Program-made: the position numbers and the translations under genes
Shown here: positions 41,162-52,215 of the stretch, one piece after another
Position numbering within the stretch: the stretch's first letter is position 1
How the letters are laid out: every line of letters begins with the position of its first letter
From: Adiantum capillus-veneris
Taxonomy: Eukaryota; Streptophyta; Polypodiopsida; Polypodiales; Pteridaceae
Assembly (NCBI GenBank): GCA_014529385.2
Contig: CM043949.1
Location: forward strand, 141,768,858-141,832,857
DNA: 64,000 nucleotides
Reading direction: 5' to 3'
The notes under the pieces: generated by a model
What the model saw: the letters and a program-made list of their open reading frames with translations, nothing else
Databases searched by the model: none
Told to the model about the DNA's origin: nothing

Positions 41162-42075
41162 GGAAAAGAGAGAGGGAAGGTTATGTAGCACCAGGGCCTA
41201 GTCGAAAGAAAGGGAAGAAGAAGGAGGGTGAAGATGCAAAAGTCAAGAGAAAGAGAAAGCCTTGTAGACGATCTGAAGTGGCAGATTTGCCTTTGGGAGA
41301 AGGCCAAACATCTTACAGTTTAAAGGAAGACCTGATTGGGAGGAAAGTAGATTGTACTTTTGGACAGTTGATGAATATGGTGCCCAAACTCAAAAGGCAG
41401 TGGAAGTCATTAGTGAATCCAAAAAAAAAGCCGAAGCATGGACAAGTTAGAGTGTTGTCCGTGGGAGAGTTACCCGACATCTGTCCTGTGGTGAATGCTT
41501 GGCACAAAGGTGTGGGCATGGGAGAAGCCTACATTGATGGAGGTGCTCAAGTTTGTGTGATCACACAGTCATGTGTCGAGAGACTGGGTCTCATTACATG
41601 CGGAAGCTCTGGGTTTCGGATTCGACTAGCAAACCATGCCAAGGTGAGATGTTTGGGGATGATCAACAATTTGGAAGTTGAAGTCTTTAATGTGAAAGTT
41701 ATGGTGAACTTTCATGTCATGCCAGCTGGTCTAGGAGCCTTTCGTCTCATTTTGGGACGACCTTGGTTGAGAGCTGTTGGTGCCGTGCAAGATTGGGGCA
41801 AGGGCACAATCGATGTGCATGGCAAGAAGGGTGAAAAGAGGGTGTTTGACATGACTACCAAACAACCTATGGCACTTGAAGATGTGAGTGAGAATGATGA
41901 GTCCAAAACTACCAGTGATGATAGTTCTGAAGACTCAGAAAGTAGCACTATTTCAAGTTCCAGTGATGAGGGTGAAGTGTCATTCTTGTTGTTAGACAAG
42001 GAACAGAGAGAAGTTAGTGAAGGTGCTACAAGTATCAGGGAATATAAATGCTTCAAGCCGTTTAGAGAAACTTGA
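41113..42075 (+). pseudogene. Gyp-3 aspartic protease region
   Basis: Frame of 320 codons. A Lys-rich linker at residues 20-60, then a conserved PDICPVVNAWHKGVGMGEAY leading to the active site IDGGAQVCVITQSCVERLGL (DGGA at 142-145), then NHAKVRCLGMINNLEVEVFN and FRLILGRPWLRAVGAVQDWG. An acidic Ser-rich tail follows. The frame is lost before the RT. The D-G-G-A form, shared with Gyp-2, appears to be normal for this lineage. Confidence 0.8.
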
Positions 42076-42106
42076 AGAGTTGATGCAACCTAAACAGGAA
42101 TAGCCA

Positions 42107-43171
42107 GTGAAGAAAGAGTTGATTCAAAATATGTTGAGTACTGATCTGACACAAGGAGAAAGAAGGGAGTACTTAGCAATGTTGGACATGTTTCCAAATC
42201 TTTTCATTACCTCATATCAGGAAATAAGAGGTTTTGTTGGGGATCCTGTGAAGATCAAGCTGGTTGAAGGGGCAAAACCAATCAGACAGAAGTTAAGGAG
42301 GATGGGCAAGGAGCAGATGAATGCCTTAAAGGAACAAGTGGATAAGATTTTGGATGCAAGATTCATTGTGCCAGTGGATAATGCTGAATGGGTGAGCCTT
42401 GTCGTAGTCACCCCAAAGAAAGATGGGCGTTGGAGAGTATGTGTTGATTACAAGCCACTAAATGCGGTAACCAAGAAAGACCCTTACCCTTTGCCTTTTA
42501 TTGATCAATTGCTAGATGCAGTGGATGGTTTTGAGAGATACAATGTCTGTGATGGGTATTCAGGATACTTTCAGCTTATCCTTGCTCCTGAAGATAGGAA
42601 AAAGACTACTTTTATCACGCCATGGGGTTGTTTCTGCTTTTGTTGCCTTCTTTTTGGGTTGACAAATGGGCCAGGAGCCTTTGAAAGGAAAGTAGACTGG
42701 GTCCTTGCTCCATTTCTTGGGAAGTTTGTCAAAGGGTTCATAGATGATTTTTGTGTATACAGTTCAAGGAAAGAGCATGTTCAGAAGCTTGAAATGACGT
42801 TTGCAAGGTATGATGAATGCGGGGGTCAGTTAAGCCCCAAAAAATGTCATTTGGCGCAGCCAAGGGTGAAGCTTCTCGGACATGTGATTTCAGAAAATGG
42901 GATTGAGGCAGATCCAGAGAAAGTGGAAGCCTTATTATTGCTGTCATCCCCAAAGGATACAAGACAATTGGCTAGTTTCATTCAGAAGGTTAAATATCTG
43001 TCTCGATTCATACCTTTGGCATCACAGTTACTGTACCCACTGCAACAAGTGGTTAAAAATGATCCATTGGAGTGGACACAAGAATGTGAAGAAGTTTTCA
43101 ATAAGGTCAAAGAAGTTCTGAACACACTGCCTATTATGCAAGCTCCTGACTGGGAAAGAATTTTATGTTAA
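42107..43171 (+). pseudogene. Gyp-3 reverse transcriptase
   Basis: 354-codon frame opened after a TAG at 42101. Blocks: VDNAEWVSLVVVTPKKDGRW, RVCVDYKPLNAVTKKDPYPL, VCDGYSGYFQLILAPEDRKK, TTFITPWGCFCFCCLLFGLT and the catalytic box FIDDFCVYSS at residues 211-220, then GGQLSPKKCHLAQPRVKLLG. The usual YRVMPFGLTNAP region is altered (CFCCLLFGLTNGP). Ends near the start of the first RNase H where FYVNPS is cut by a frameshift. Confidence 0.9.
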
Positions 43172-44388
43172 TCCCAGTTGGAGATGATGCCATTGGGGCT
43201 ATGTTATTGCAAAGAGGGAAGGAGTCCAAGTATATGAAGCCTGTTTATTATGCTAGCGGAGTTAAAACCCCTCATGAAAGAGAGTACTCAGAGATTGAGT
43301 TGGTGATGATCAGTATGGTCTATGCTTGTAGACGATTCAGGCATTACCTATTGCAAAAGTCGTTCACTTTTCTCACCAGCTATTCATTGTTGCCTCAGTT
43401 GTTTAATAACTCAAATATATCAAAGACAGTGATGAAATGGGTTATAGAATTGCATGAATTTCAATTCACTTTTTTAGTGGAAGAGAGTACTCGGGCTACC
43501 CTGGTAGATTTACTCACTTACAAAGAGACTCCTATTTTGGTTAAGGAAGAGGTGGTGCAAAGGAAGAAGGTTGAAACTCTTGCTATATCCAATGCTTCAC
43601 TGTTATATTTTGATGGCTCTTATCGAAGAAGTCATGAAGCTGCTTCTGGAGGGATTGTTATCTATGATGCGCAAGGAAATCTTGTGAGGAAACAAGGGCT
43701 AAAGCTTGATGCGAAAAGTAATAATGAAGGAGAGTACATGGCCCTTGAGGGCGGTCTCCACATTTGCTTACAATTGGGAATTAAACGCCTGCAAGTCAAA
43801 GGAGATGCCTTGTTGGTTGTGAAGCAGGTATTGGGAGTGTGGAAGAATAAGAACCCTAAGTTGAAAAATTTGTGTTTCAAAGTGAAATCTTTGCTTAAAA
43901 AGTTTGAGGCATGGAGTTTACAACATATTGAGAGGTCTCGGAATGAAGAAGCTCATGATGCTGCCCAAGAAATGATCACTTGTGTGTTTGTGTTGAAGGC
44001 TGATGTCCCTCTATATCATGGAAGAGAAGTGCTATCAAAGGAAGCGGATTTTTTGCTTACAGGTCTTTTACCTGAAGATTTGCCATCATCCAAAAAGTAT
44101 GCTTTTATGAGAAGAGCCAAAAAGTACAAAATGCTTGATGATGTGCTTTATATGAAAGGAAGTGATTTGATATTGCGACGTGTGCCTTGGAAGATCTATA
44201 AGATTTTAGAAGAGAACCATGAAGGATCCTGTGGAGGACATTTTGCCATGAAAATTATGCTACATAAGATTTTACAAGAAGGCTATGTCTGGCCGAGTGT
44301 CCAGCGGGATGTGAACCATTGGTGCAAGTCTTGTTTGTCTTGCCAGAAGATGGGGAAGAGAATTTTGAAGCTTGATCGCGAAAAATGA
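43165..44388 (+). CDS. Gyp-3 dual RNase H and integrase zinc finger
   Basis: 407-codon open frame. Residues 5-70 are the rest of the original RNase H (DDAIGAMLLQRGKESKYMKP, SEIELVMISMVYACRRFRHY); its first motif is FYVNPS, Asn for Asp as in Gyp-2. Residues 147-275 are the second RNase H (LLYFDGSYRR, SNNEGEYMALEGGL, VKGDALLVVKQV). Residues 345-400 are the integrase zinc finger (GGHFAMK... NHWCKSCLSCQK). The integrase core continues from 44385 after a stop. Confidence 0.87.
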   Translation: MLIPVGDDAIGAMLLQRGKESKYMKPVYYASGVKTPHEREYSEIELVMISMVYACRRFRHYLLQKSFTFLTSYSLLPQLFNNSNISKTVMKWVIELHEFQFTFLVEESTRATLVDLLTYKETPILVKEEVVQRKKVETLAISNASLLYFDGSYRRSHEAASGGIVIYDAQGNLVRKQGLKLDAKSNNEGEYMALEGGLHICLQLGIKRLQVKGDALLVVKQVLGVWKNKNPKLKNLCFKVKSLLKKFEAWSLQHIERSRNEEAHDAAQEMITCVFVLKADVPLYHGREVLSKEADFLLTGLLPEDLPSSKKYAFMRRAKKYKMLDDVLYMKGSDLILRRVPWKIYKILEENHEGSCGGHFAMKIMLHKILQEGYVWPSVQRDVNHWCKSCLSCQKMGKRILKLDREK

Positions 44389-45398
44389 TTTTAGCTTTTG
44401 ATGTATTTGAAAAATGGGGTCTTGATGCCATTGGACCCCTACCCATGATTGGTAAAATAAATGTTTACATTTTGACAACAGTGGATTATTTGTCACGTTG
44501 GGCAGAAGCTAAGGCTGTCAAACAAATTACTAGTAAAGAAATCGGGAAGTTTGTGTACGAAGACATGCTACAAGTTTGGTGTGCCTTTGGAACTACTTTC
44601 TGATCGAGGACCAGGATTTAGAGGAGAGTTGTTTGATTTCCTTTGTGGAAAGCTTAATATACAACATAGATACAGTTCTCCTTATTATCCACAATGCAAT
44701 GGTCTTAATGAGAGATTCAATGGAGAGTTAGTGAATATCTTGACAAAATGACTCAGACACATGGGAAGACTTGGGATTCAGAGTTGCCTTGTGCACTATG
44801 GGCTTATAGAACCGCTATCAAAACAAGCACAGGGTTTTCTCCTTATCACTTGATTTATGGCAAGGAAGCTTTATTACCCATTGAAGTGGAAATCCCTGCA
44901 CTTAAGTGGTTGTCATTGGAAGGTGAAGAGCAACAAGATGCTTGACAGAAAAGGTTGTTGGATTACAATGCTTGAAGTTAGATAGAATTTTGGCCTTGAG
45001 TCATTATGAAGAAGTGTCAAAGAAGGCTCAAATGAAGTCCAATGAATGCGTCAAGGATAAAGGAATTGAAAAGGGTGATCTTGTGTTGCGGTACAATAGT
45101 AAACTGGACAATACTTTCCAAAAAAAAGTTTCAGATTAAGTGGGAAGGTCCCTTTACTGTTGTAAATAAATTTGAAAATGGCACATATCAATTGGCAAAC
45201 TTAAATGGTGTAGAGCATAAATACTGTGTTAATGGTTACACATTGAAGAAGTATCTAGCACGTTTGATGACAATTGTGACTGATGAAATGCTATCAATAG
45301 AAGAAGAGAATGCGGAAACATTTGAAAATGTGGACGAGGTTTCTGGGGATGAAATGCAGCACTTATTCACCCTAGAGACCTCTGCTTGTCATGAATGA
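44385..45398 (+). pseudogene. Gyp-3 integrase core and C-terminal domain
   Basis: Broken into at least four frames: KWGLDAIGPLP and TVDYLSRWAEAKAVKQITSK (first Asp); GVPLELLSDRGPGFRGEL (second Asp) with NGLNERFNGELV (Glu); CALWAYRTAIKTSTGFSPYH and GKEALLPIEVE; then FQIKWEGPFTVVNKFENGTY and KYCVNGYTLKKYLARL, ending at 45398. It is collinear with the Gyp-2 integrase. A purine tract (aggcaagggggggttgg) follows at 45402-45418. Confidence 0.85.
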
Positions 45399-45428
45399 CT
45401 AAGCAGGCAAGGGGGGGTTGGCAAGCTA

Positions 45429-46677
45429 TGTCAGACATTTTTTGGGTGGAAATGAAGTTGCTAATCCATGCTAAAAAGCTTGCTCACTAGCCCCGAGTAC
45501 ATAGATGTACATAATGCTTTGAGTTTTTTGGAGTGCTCTTGTAAAATTTATGTACAAAGACTTGGTTCTGGTCAAGCTGTTGGTTGAGTCTTGGGTTGGT
45601 TGATCTTTCAAAAAATAGTTTTTAATGAGCATTCCTAGTCGTGCTTGATAGCTTGCAAATCGGACTCCGACATCATGAGTTACACGCACTCGAAGTGGAT
45701 GGTTTTTTCACTTAAAAAGTGGCGGCGAATGCACGGGGAAAGACGGCAAGTGGGCCGACTTGATGGTTTTTTTTAGCAATGGTATGTTTAGAAATTTCTG
45801 GAGTTAGCCGGGGTAATAAGCTCCAAGCCATGCTTTACGGCGCTACATTTGGTGGTCAGGGTCACCCGCTACGCCTCCGAGAAAATGGCTCAAGTTGGGG
45901 GCAAAACAGGAATTTCAGATTTGGACATGGGGAAGTTGGGGAAGGTGGGAGGATGGTGCCAAGTGGCAATGGAATAACCCCACATGGGGGGGAGCAAATG
46001 ACAAATGGAGGGTATAAGGGGGGGGAGTGGGTACCCCCTATGAGTGTATCAAAGGAGTTAATGGAGCTTCTTGGGCTTGCTTGAGGGGGCTCGTGGACTT
46101 TGGGGAGAGGAGGGAGCGCCCAATGTGTGTTCCCACTGCCTAGACAGGCGCCTGACCTATTTTTTGGTCCCCGAACATTGTCCCCCCCCACTTGCCTTGG
46201 TCAAAAAGTGGCCGACAGCCCATTTTTTACCCAAAAAAGGCTCAAAATGGACCAATAAAAAGGTGCCTAAAGGGGGAAATGAAGTCGGCTAAGAGGGGAG
46301 AGAAAATACCTTGGGATAAGAGCCAAAAAAATCCCCATTTAATAGCTGCATTTCTCTGCACACCTGCAGATACTTTCCAGAGACCTTTTTTTTGGAGCTT
46401 TTTGAAAACCCCCGAACTTCAAATGCTTGTAATTGGCTCATTCCTTATCGGAATCAAGCATATGGATGCTCTACGGACATCTACACAAGCCAATCTACAC
46501 ACTCATGTTCTCTAATTCTTCTAATTCCAAGTGTGGTTTATGCTAGAGATGTTCTTCTCCAAGCTTTACAGGTGTTTAACACAGGTGAATTTGACGGTGC
46601 AGCTGTTGTTCTTTCCAACGGTGTGATCGGTGCAAGGCTATAGGGGCATTCATTTTCATTGTCGTTTGCACTCCACA
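45429..46677 (+). repeat. 3' LTR of Gyp-3
   Basis: 1249 bp, same ends as the 5' LTR, without the 33-bp duplication; followed by ACAT and PLE-2 sequence. Confidence 0.93.
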
Positions 46678-46680
46678 ACA

Positions 46681-48330
46681 TCTAGCATTGAAATTATACC
46701 GGATACTTTTGTTAGGAACCTCTTGAGTAAAGGCTTGAATCATACTCCTCCTTTTCCACTTAATCCTCACCTTGCCTTAGTGGCTCTACTTGAATGCCTG
46801 GCCGACTTGGCCTTAAAACTCGAACTGGAGTCACATGCTTACACTCTACTGATCTCAACTCTCAAAGAACTTTTTTGGAAAAGGATCAGTCTTATGCCGC
46901 AAGTATGGCTAAGTACTGATACTACCTAGCTTACGCGTAATATGAAGAAGTCCATTCCTGATGTTAAAGAGAAATGGTTTATTATAGGCCTTGATAAAGC
47001 ATCAAATACTTCTTCCTTTATATGTAAAAAGTTAGCATTTGAGTCTGCATTTGCCAGACTCAATGGCTTGGATATTTTTAAAAATTGATACCTCTCCGAT
47101 TTGTACTGCTACACTTTTGAATAATGAGCTATCAGAATTAGGATACTGTCCTAACACTCTGAAAATTCATGTACTCTTCCCAACGTATAAAAATCATAAA
47201 CAAAAATTTAGATGGATTTCTGACGCACCCAATAATCTTTTTTCCTTGATCACGAATGACGACACCTGCTGCTTAAATTATATTCTGCTTGAATTAGAAG
47301 CAATTTGCGCCATCAAGCGTAATGATCTTAAACTATTCAGAAATATATATTGTTGCCCGTTTTGGATCATAAAAAATGCGGTGGAGTTTACTATTAACCT
47401 CCCAGAAAACATTTTTCTATTTTTACCGCAGACATAACACAATGTTATGAGAATATTCCTGTAAAAGGACCTGATGGTCTGCTTAATACACTTTCTACTC
47501 TTATTAAGTTGGCCTTTTCTCACAGAGCGAGATTAGGATATACATGTATCTCAACAAAAAGGCATATTGGTTGGTTAAAAAAGTCTAATAAATCCTCACC
47601 TTTCATCTTCAAAGAAGAAGATTTATATAAATATGTCTCTTGGCTCTTTAACAACAGTTGTATCCAAGTGGGTGCTACCTGCTACAAGCAGATCTTAGGG
47701 ATCCCAATGAGTTTTTCGTGCTGTCCGATTATGTGTAATCTCTATCTGTGTCACTTCGAATACCAATGGCTCTTAAAAATGTTTAGTAACCCAGCCAATA
47801 CTTCGTCACTCTCACACTTTCGTCATTCATTTAGGTTTATGGATGACTTGTGTAGCCTTAACAATCCATTGTTCTTCGAAACACTTAAAGATATTTATCC
47901 ACTGTGTCTTAACATTGAACCGACGTTCTCAGATAGAGTAATATGGCTTGACCAATGGGTCATTTCCAAGACGCACTTCCTGAATATTGAGTTTACTCTA
48001 AGCCCCCCATTCATGAGTAATTTTTATACTCGTTTCTTTTGGAAAAGAGAAAATCTCAATCTCATATCTTCTGAATTCACAAAAAGGAAAAGCAATAGAC
48101 CCTCAAAAACTCATTACACACCTGTCTAGGTATGCTTTTTCTTATTATGTATGCCTCATCAGACAACTTTATTGCTTTTGAAGAAATCGTGACTCTTGTC
48201 ACCAAATTTATAAATAACGGGATTTCTAAAAGAGACTTATTGCTTGTATCTATAATTCCTTAAAAAAACACAACTGGTTCGGACTTAAGTTTGACTTGCA
48301 GAATTTGATTAGCCTTCTTGAACCACAATA
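46681..48330 (+). pseudogene. PLE-2 reverse transcriptase
   Basis: Frames in order: SSIEIIPDTFVRNLLSKGLN (46681, stop at 46927), KKSIPDVKEKWFIIGLDKAS (46942), then KIHVLFPTYKNHKQKFRWIS (47155 region). The longest piece, from about 47420 to 48129, has motif A ADITQCYENIPV, GIPMSFSCCPIMCNLYLCHF (motif B) and the catalytic FRFMDDL at about 47836. After a frameshift, thumb-like YVCLIRQLYCFEEIV follows to 48330. All three catalytic Asp are present. It is about as far from PLE-1 as different PLE families usually are. Confidence 0.75.
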
Positions 48331-48361
48331 AGAGGATTAGAAGACTCTAAACTATACTTAG

Positions 48362-48394
48362 GGTAGTAGGCCCATATTCTATGGGGCTACTACC
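48362..48394. other. Strong hairpin at the PLE-2 3' end
   Basis: Arms ggtagtaggcccata and its complement pair at 14 of 15 positions around a 3-nt loop (ttc). It lies 50 bp before the (CA)n run that begins R3. The outer part of the arm (ctacctatt) is the complement of the aataggtag beside the 5' palindrome. Confidence 0.8.
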
Positions 48395-48436
48395 TATTGG
48401 AATATGGTGCCTGGGAAAGGGTGGGCACGCACGCAG

Positions 48437-48470
<34 letters not shown>

Positions 48471-48560
48471 AAACTACTTGTGTCTTTTCTATTACTTCGC
48501 CACTTTATTTAAGATGGAAAAGCCTGATTTCAAAAAACACTTTTTTTCTTTTTTTCTCCC

Positions 48561-49076
48561 CTACATATCAAGTAAACCTTCCATTACATGATCGCACAAA
48601 CAACTATCACACTAATAGCAGGTGTTTGGATGCTCAACCAGAGGTAGGATACGGGTTGCCAAGACCACACCATACTCCTTACTGCGGGGAGTGAAATTAA
48701 AATACCCTTGTAGTGGTTGCCCATATCCACGATACAAAAGTTCTTTTGTGGAGGAAGAAACTGTGCTAGCAGATATAACCGTTCAGAAAAACCTTGCTTC
48801 ATTGAATGTTCTACATAATAGTATTGTGCCCCTACGCCCATTGCTTCTGCCACCATAGCCAAACGGATATTATTCTTAAAATGCTCTCGACCCCAAAGAG
48901 TCACCGCGTGTCACTCTATCCCTATATGTCCACCACTTAGTCTGAGTAACTGATGTTCCTAACTGCGGAAATAAATGACGTTCATAACTGAGTAATTTGG
49001 TTCGCCCAGTAGACTCATTCGACTGATGAAGATGTGCAATGGATATTGCTAAAACCTGATCATCACTAGAAGTCAT
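48561..49076 (-). pseudogene. R-encoded unknown protein, copy 3 (frameshifted)
   Basis: Starts MTSSDDQVLAISIAHLHQSN at 49076. A base change cluster near 48905 (accgcgtgtcac against acccgcgtcac) shifts the frame after TYRDRVTR; the rest (LWGREHFKNNIRLAMVAEAM, GAQYYYVEHSMKQGFSERLY) is open to about 48740, where a second small deletion shifts it again. It retains 8 bp (ctacgccc) missing in R2. Comparing the three copies gives the likely intact frame of about 165 codons. Confidence 0.55.
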
Positions 49077-49631
49077 AGCATATGGTGGATGAAAAAACTC
49101 TCAGAAAGATACTCAAGGCAGATATTGTGCACTCACCCTTTCAAAAAGATTGCCCGTCTTTTATAGACCTTCACTGATACCTATACTCAATGTATATTGC
49201 TTCGAAATTCCCAAAATTATTTCCTCCCTCACTTTATGTCACTTGGTAGTGACTGACAAAATGTCTACTCTCTTAATGTGTCTAATTTATATGGCTTTCT
49301 AATTATAGTTGCATTAGAAATATCGGTGTGTACAGATGGTCTTTCACCCATTGATGTAAACAGTTGTGTTTTTAGTAAATTTGTCTACTGGGCTTTTTGA
49401 CCACTCGACAACCGGTAAGAATACTTGGCTATCTACCAACTTGGTTAAAAAAGCATATTTGGCTCAGTTTTTTGGTGGGTATGCCTTTTAACTTATTGAT
49501 TGTTTTATCCTCAAATACCTTAGGGTAATTTATCCCTTGATGCTCAAATCGGTGTGACGTGTGTAAATGTCTCTACAGAAATGTTCTCTGTAGGTTATGC
49601 CGCAAGGCTTCGTCTGCATAATAAGAGAGGA

Positions 49632-49810
49632 TGAGTGTGCGTATATTGTGTGGAAGGATCCTACGTTGGCCGCTTGCATCCAGATCCTGTGTTGTATATA
49701 ATCCCTATATAGGGATTATATAGGTATATAATCCCTATATAGGTATATTGTGTGGAAGGATCCTGCGCTGGCCGCTTGCATCCAGATCCTGTGCTGTATA
49801 TAATCCCTAT
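49632..49810 (+). repeat. Local tandem duplication in the R3 promoter region
   Basis: The block attgtgtggaaggatcct through ccctatatag occurs twice (about 49647-49711 and 49745-49814), joined by ataatccctatatagg palindromic filler. R2 has it once (27591-27651). Confidence 0.75.
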
Positions 49811-51561
49811 ATAGCGGGTCTTCAATGCCGACCTCGTTGGGCTGCAGTACCTGCTTGATTCTGGCCCCTTCTGCTATGGAGTAGCTTCATCTCCATACCC
49901 TGGAAGGTGAGTCTTTATGCTCACTTAGCATTGGGTTTTGTAACCGCTGTTGTGCGTTCATTTTTGGTGTGCTGTGGTGTCCTCATCATGCCGAAAAAAA
50001 CTGATAAAGTGGTGATGGATTCGTCTTCAAATCCACAGGTTAATTGATATTTTCTTAAATGCCTCAAGCATTGTCGTAAGCTGGACTGTTTTTTGCTAAT
50101 ATTAGGATGGAGAATCTAATGGTTGGTATGCATTTAGTATAATGCCGCTCAATATGACTGTTTTTTTCGTTAAAGTTATGGGAAGAATGCTTAAACTAAT
50201 TTTCTTGATAAAATTTGTGAACCGCATCTTGACGATTTTGCTACCAGATCTCGATTTGATAAATACTTGACCATGATTGGGAAAATTTTGCAGATTGTTT
50301 CTGTGCATAATAGGATGTCTATTAAAAGACTTGAAACTTATAAGCATAGATTTTTTAGGCGTAATACGTGGACTGATTGCCTAATTTTGGTTTTGTTACT
50401 TTAGTCTCAACTTCCTAAACTTAGCTATGTTGATTGTACCTTTTACCGACTATCTTCGGACAAAGCATTGGAGTATTACATGCATGTTGTTTTGAGAATC
50501 TTTTGTGAAATGTTTCCCCACGCTTACTATGAAGACTATCAATGAGAATCATATTATGTGTGACCTTGTCACTGAATCGTTGGAAATCTCCATGTTTTTT
50601 TGGGTTATTTATCTTTGGCTGGGTAACTTGTCCTGGATAATAGACATTCCATTTAGATCTTATGGAATTTGACTTAAGACTTACTCATTAAAAGAATGTG
50701 GCAAAAATCTGGTCTTTTCTGTCCTATACGAGTATGGCTTCTATTAAACCATGCTCTTTTTGACTTGGCTTACCGTACTGATGGATTCATAAACTAGTCA
50801 ACTGGCTAACATGGTTTTCGACTTTCTTGAAATCCTAAAAACAATATATGCTAGTATGGAAGCTGGTTTTTTTCCCTAGCGTACATAACTTCGGAAAATG
50901 GAAAGGCTAGTTTACTGTAGATTAAAGCAATTAATTTTTTGTCCATTTTCTTGCTCTTTCTTTAAAAATGTGTAAACCTGCCTTGGTTGGTTATATATAG
51001 ATGGAAATCATTGGTTATAGGTATATTTTGCGACTTTATGGGATACTGGTTTTTTGATGAATATGTCGATTATGGCATAATATGTGACTCAGATGATGAT
51101 AGGGCTTATGGTTTGGGTTCTATATAAAAAAAAAAAGCCTTGAGAGGAGGCTCACTCCTAAAAGAAAGTATAACTGTATTTTTTTATATATTGAAGAACA
51201 GTTTGTTTTTCCATTGTGACATGGATAATAACTCGGATGCCCAGCATCACCTATGTACAACCACGTGCTAACGATCAGTTTTCTTGTGGCTGTGGATGCA
51301 GGCGAGGGCTACCTTTTTTGATACAAACATTATGTTCTTTATGGTAGATGATTAGGGGTTGTTCGCTTACCTTGAAGCAACTTCACGTCAGAGTCTGGGA
51401 TGACTATTTTCCAAGCTTTACTTGTTATCTTTACTACCTTGTACAAAATTTATTTTCAACTTCAAATAAGTTATTGTACTAAACCATTGTAGTTACCTAG
51501 AATTATTGGTCTATGAACTGTATAGTTCGTTTGCGTCTGTATTTGTATATATTTAGAACTG

Positions 51562-51598
<37 letters not shown>

Positions 51599-51599
51599 G

Positions 51600-52215
51600 T
51601 GTGTAGTGAGCTATAGGTCGCGAGCCAACCAGAGCTAGTAGGTTGAAATCTATATCCATAAGATACTCATCTATCATAAAAGATAGATCATTGTGAATAG
51701 ATAATGATACAACATTCACCTTTGGTCTTGAAAGAGCATCGGCCACTTGGCTGTTCTTACCAACTATGTAAACAATATGAAAATTAAATTGTGAAAGAGT
51801 GCTTGCCCACCTCATTTGCTTGTCACTTAATTTTTTTTGTGTCAAAAAAATTACTTAAGAATTTGGTGATATGTGTGAAAAATAAATGGAGTGGCTAGGA
51901 GATAATGATTCCATGCATTCATGTCATGTAAAATAGCTAAAAACTCTTTTTCATATATGACTAGATTCTTTTCTTGGTCATTCAATCTCCTACTTTTTAA
52001 TGCTATGGCATACCCTTTTTGAAGCAAGACAACCCCAAGGCAATGCCCACAATCATCACATTGTAATTCAAAAGGTTTTGAGGGGTTCAATAATATTAAC
52101 ATTGGTTGAGAGATAAGAGTGTTGGTGGGACGGACACCGAGCATGTAGTCTCCGTTTTGACCACATGTGGTAGAATTTTCTTCCAGGCCTAGAAATCCAT
52201 CTCCCAAATTGACTA
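51600..52215 (-). pseudogene. Decayed Gypsy RNase H fragment
   Basis: Minus-strand frames hold a Ty3/Gypsy RNase H: PFELQCDDCGHCLGVVLLQK, RRLNDQEKNLVIYEKEFLAI and, after a frame change, KQMRWASTLSQFNFHIVYIV followed by NSQVADALSRP. ADALSR is typical of chromovirus-like Gypsy elements, so this is a different lineage from Gyp-2 and Gyp-3. Its downstream side ends at the (CA)n boundary of R3. Confidence 0.78.

Larger units (their letters stand above)
38529..46677 (+). mobile_element. Gyp-3, full-length Tat-type Ty3/Gypsy element
   Basis: LTRs 38529-39810 (1282 bp) and 45429-46677 (1249 bp), TGTCA...CCACA, flanked by ACAT at 38525-38528 and 46678-46681. The PBS-like 19-mer is at 39818. Gag, protease (DGGA), RT (FIDD), two RNase H domains and integrase follow in order, each damaged. 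It is related to Gyp-2 at the protein level in every domain but has different LTRs. The LTRs differ by few substitutions. Confidence 0.93.
37741..48445 (+). mobile_element. PLE-2, second Penelope-like element (interrupted by Gyp-3)
   Basis: Body 37741-38528 plus 46678-48445. Removing Gyp-3 and one ACAT joins the frames exactly (GSHVCT to SSIEIIPDTFV). It has CA-rich sequence at both outer ends, a 36-bp palindrome near the 5' end (37811-37846) and a 33-bp hairpin near the 3' end (48362-48394). The RT has CYENIP in motif A and FMDDL at the catalytic site, and differs clearly from PLE-1. Chlamys-type PLEs are reported to favour (CA)n targets, which fits, but no GIY-YIG domain is seen. R2 and R3 flank it in direct orientation. 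Confidence 0.65.
48446..51597. repeat. R repeat, copy R3, bounded by (CA)n on both sides
   Basis: Begins with (CA)n at 48446-48470 and ends in a longer run at 51566-51597 that closes as cagtgtgtgtag, making a small inverted repeat. It matches R2 from 26349 on, but lacks about 1.4 kb of intron-like sequence (junction near 50860) and has no Cop-1. It carries the minus-strand ORF, exon-like start (49988-50038) and last-exon frame (51302 onward, with a nonsense TAG at 51353). Confidence 0.82.

Noticed and set aside
48140-48190. CTGATGAGGC on the minus strand, resembling a hammerhead ribozyme core
   Set aside because: The matching CGAAAC strand and stems are not present at workable spacing, and PLE ribozymes are expected on the sense strand.
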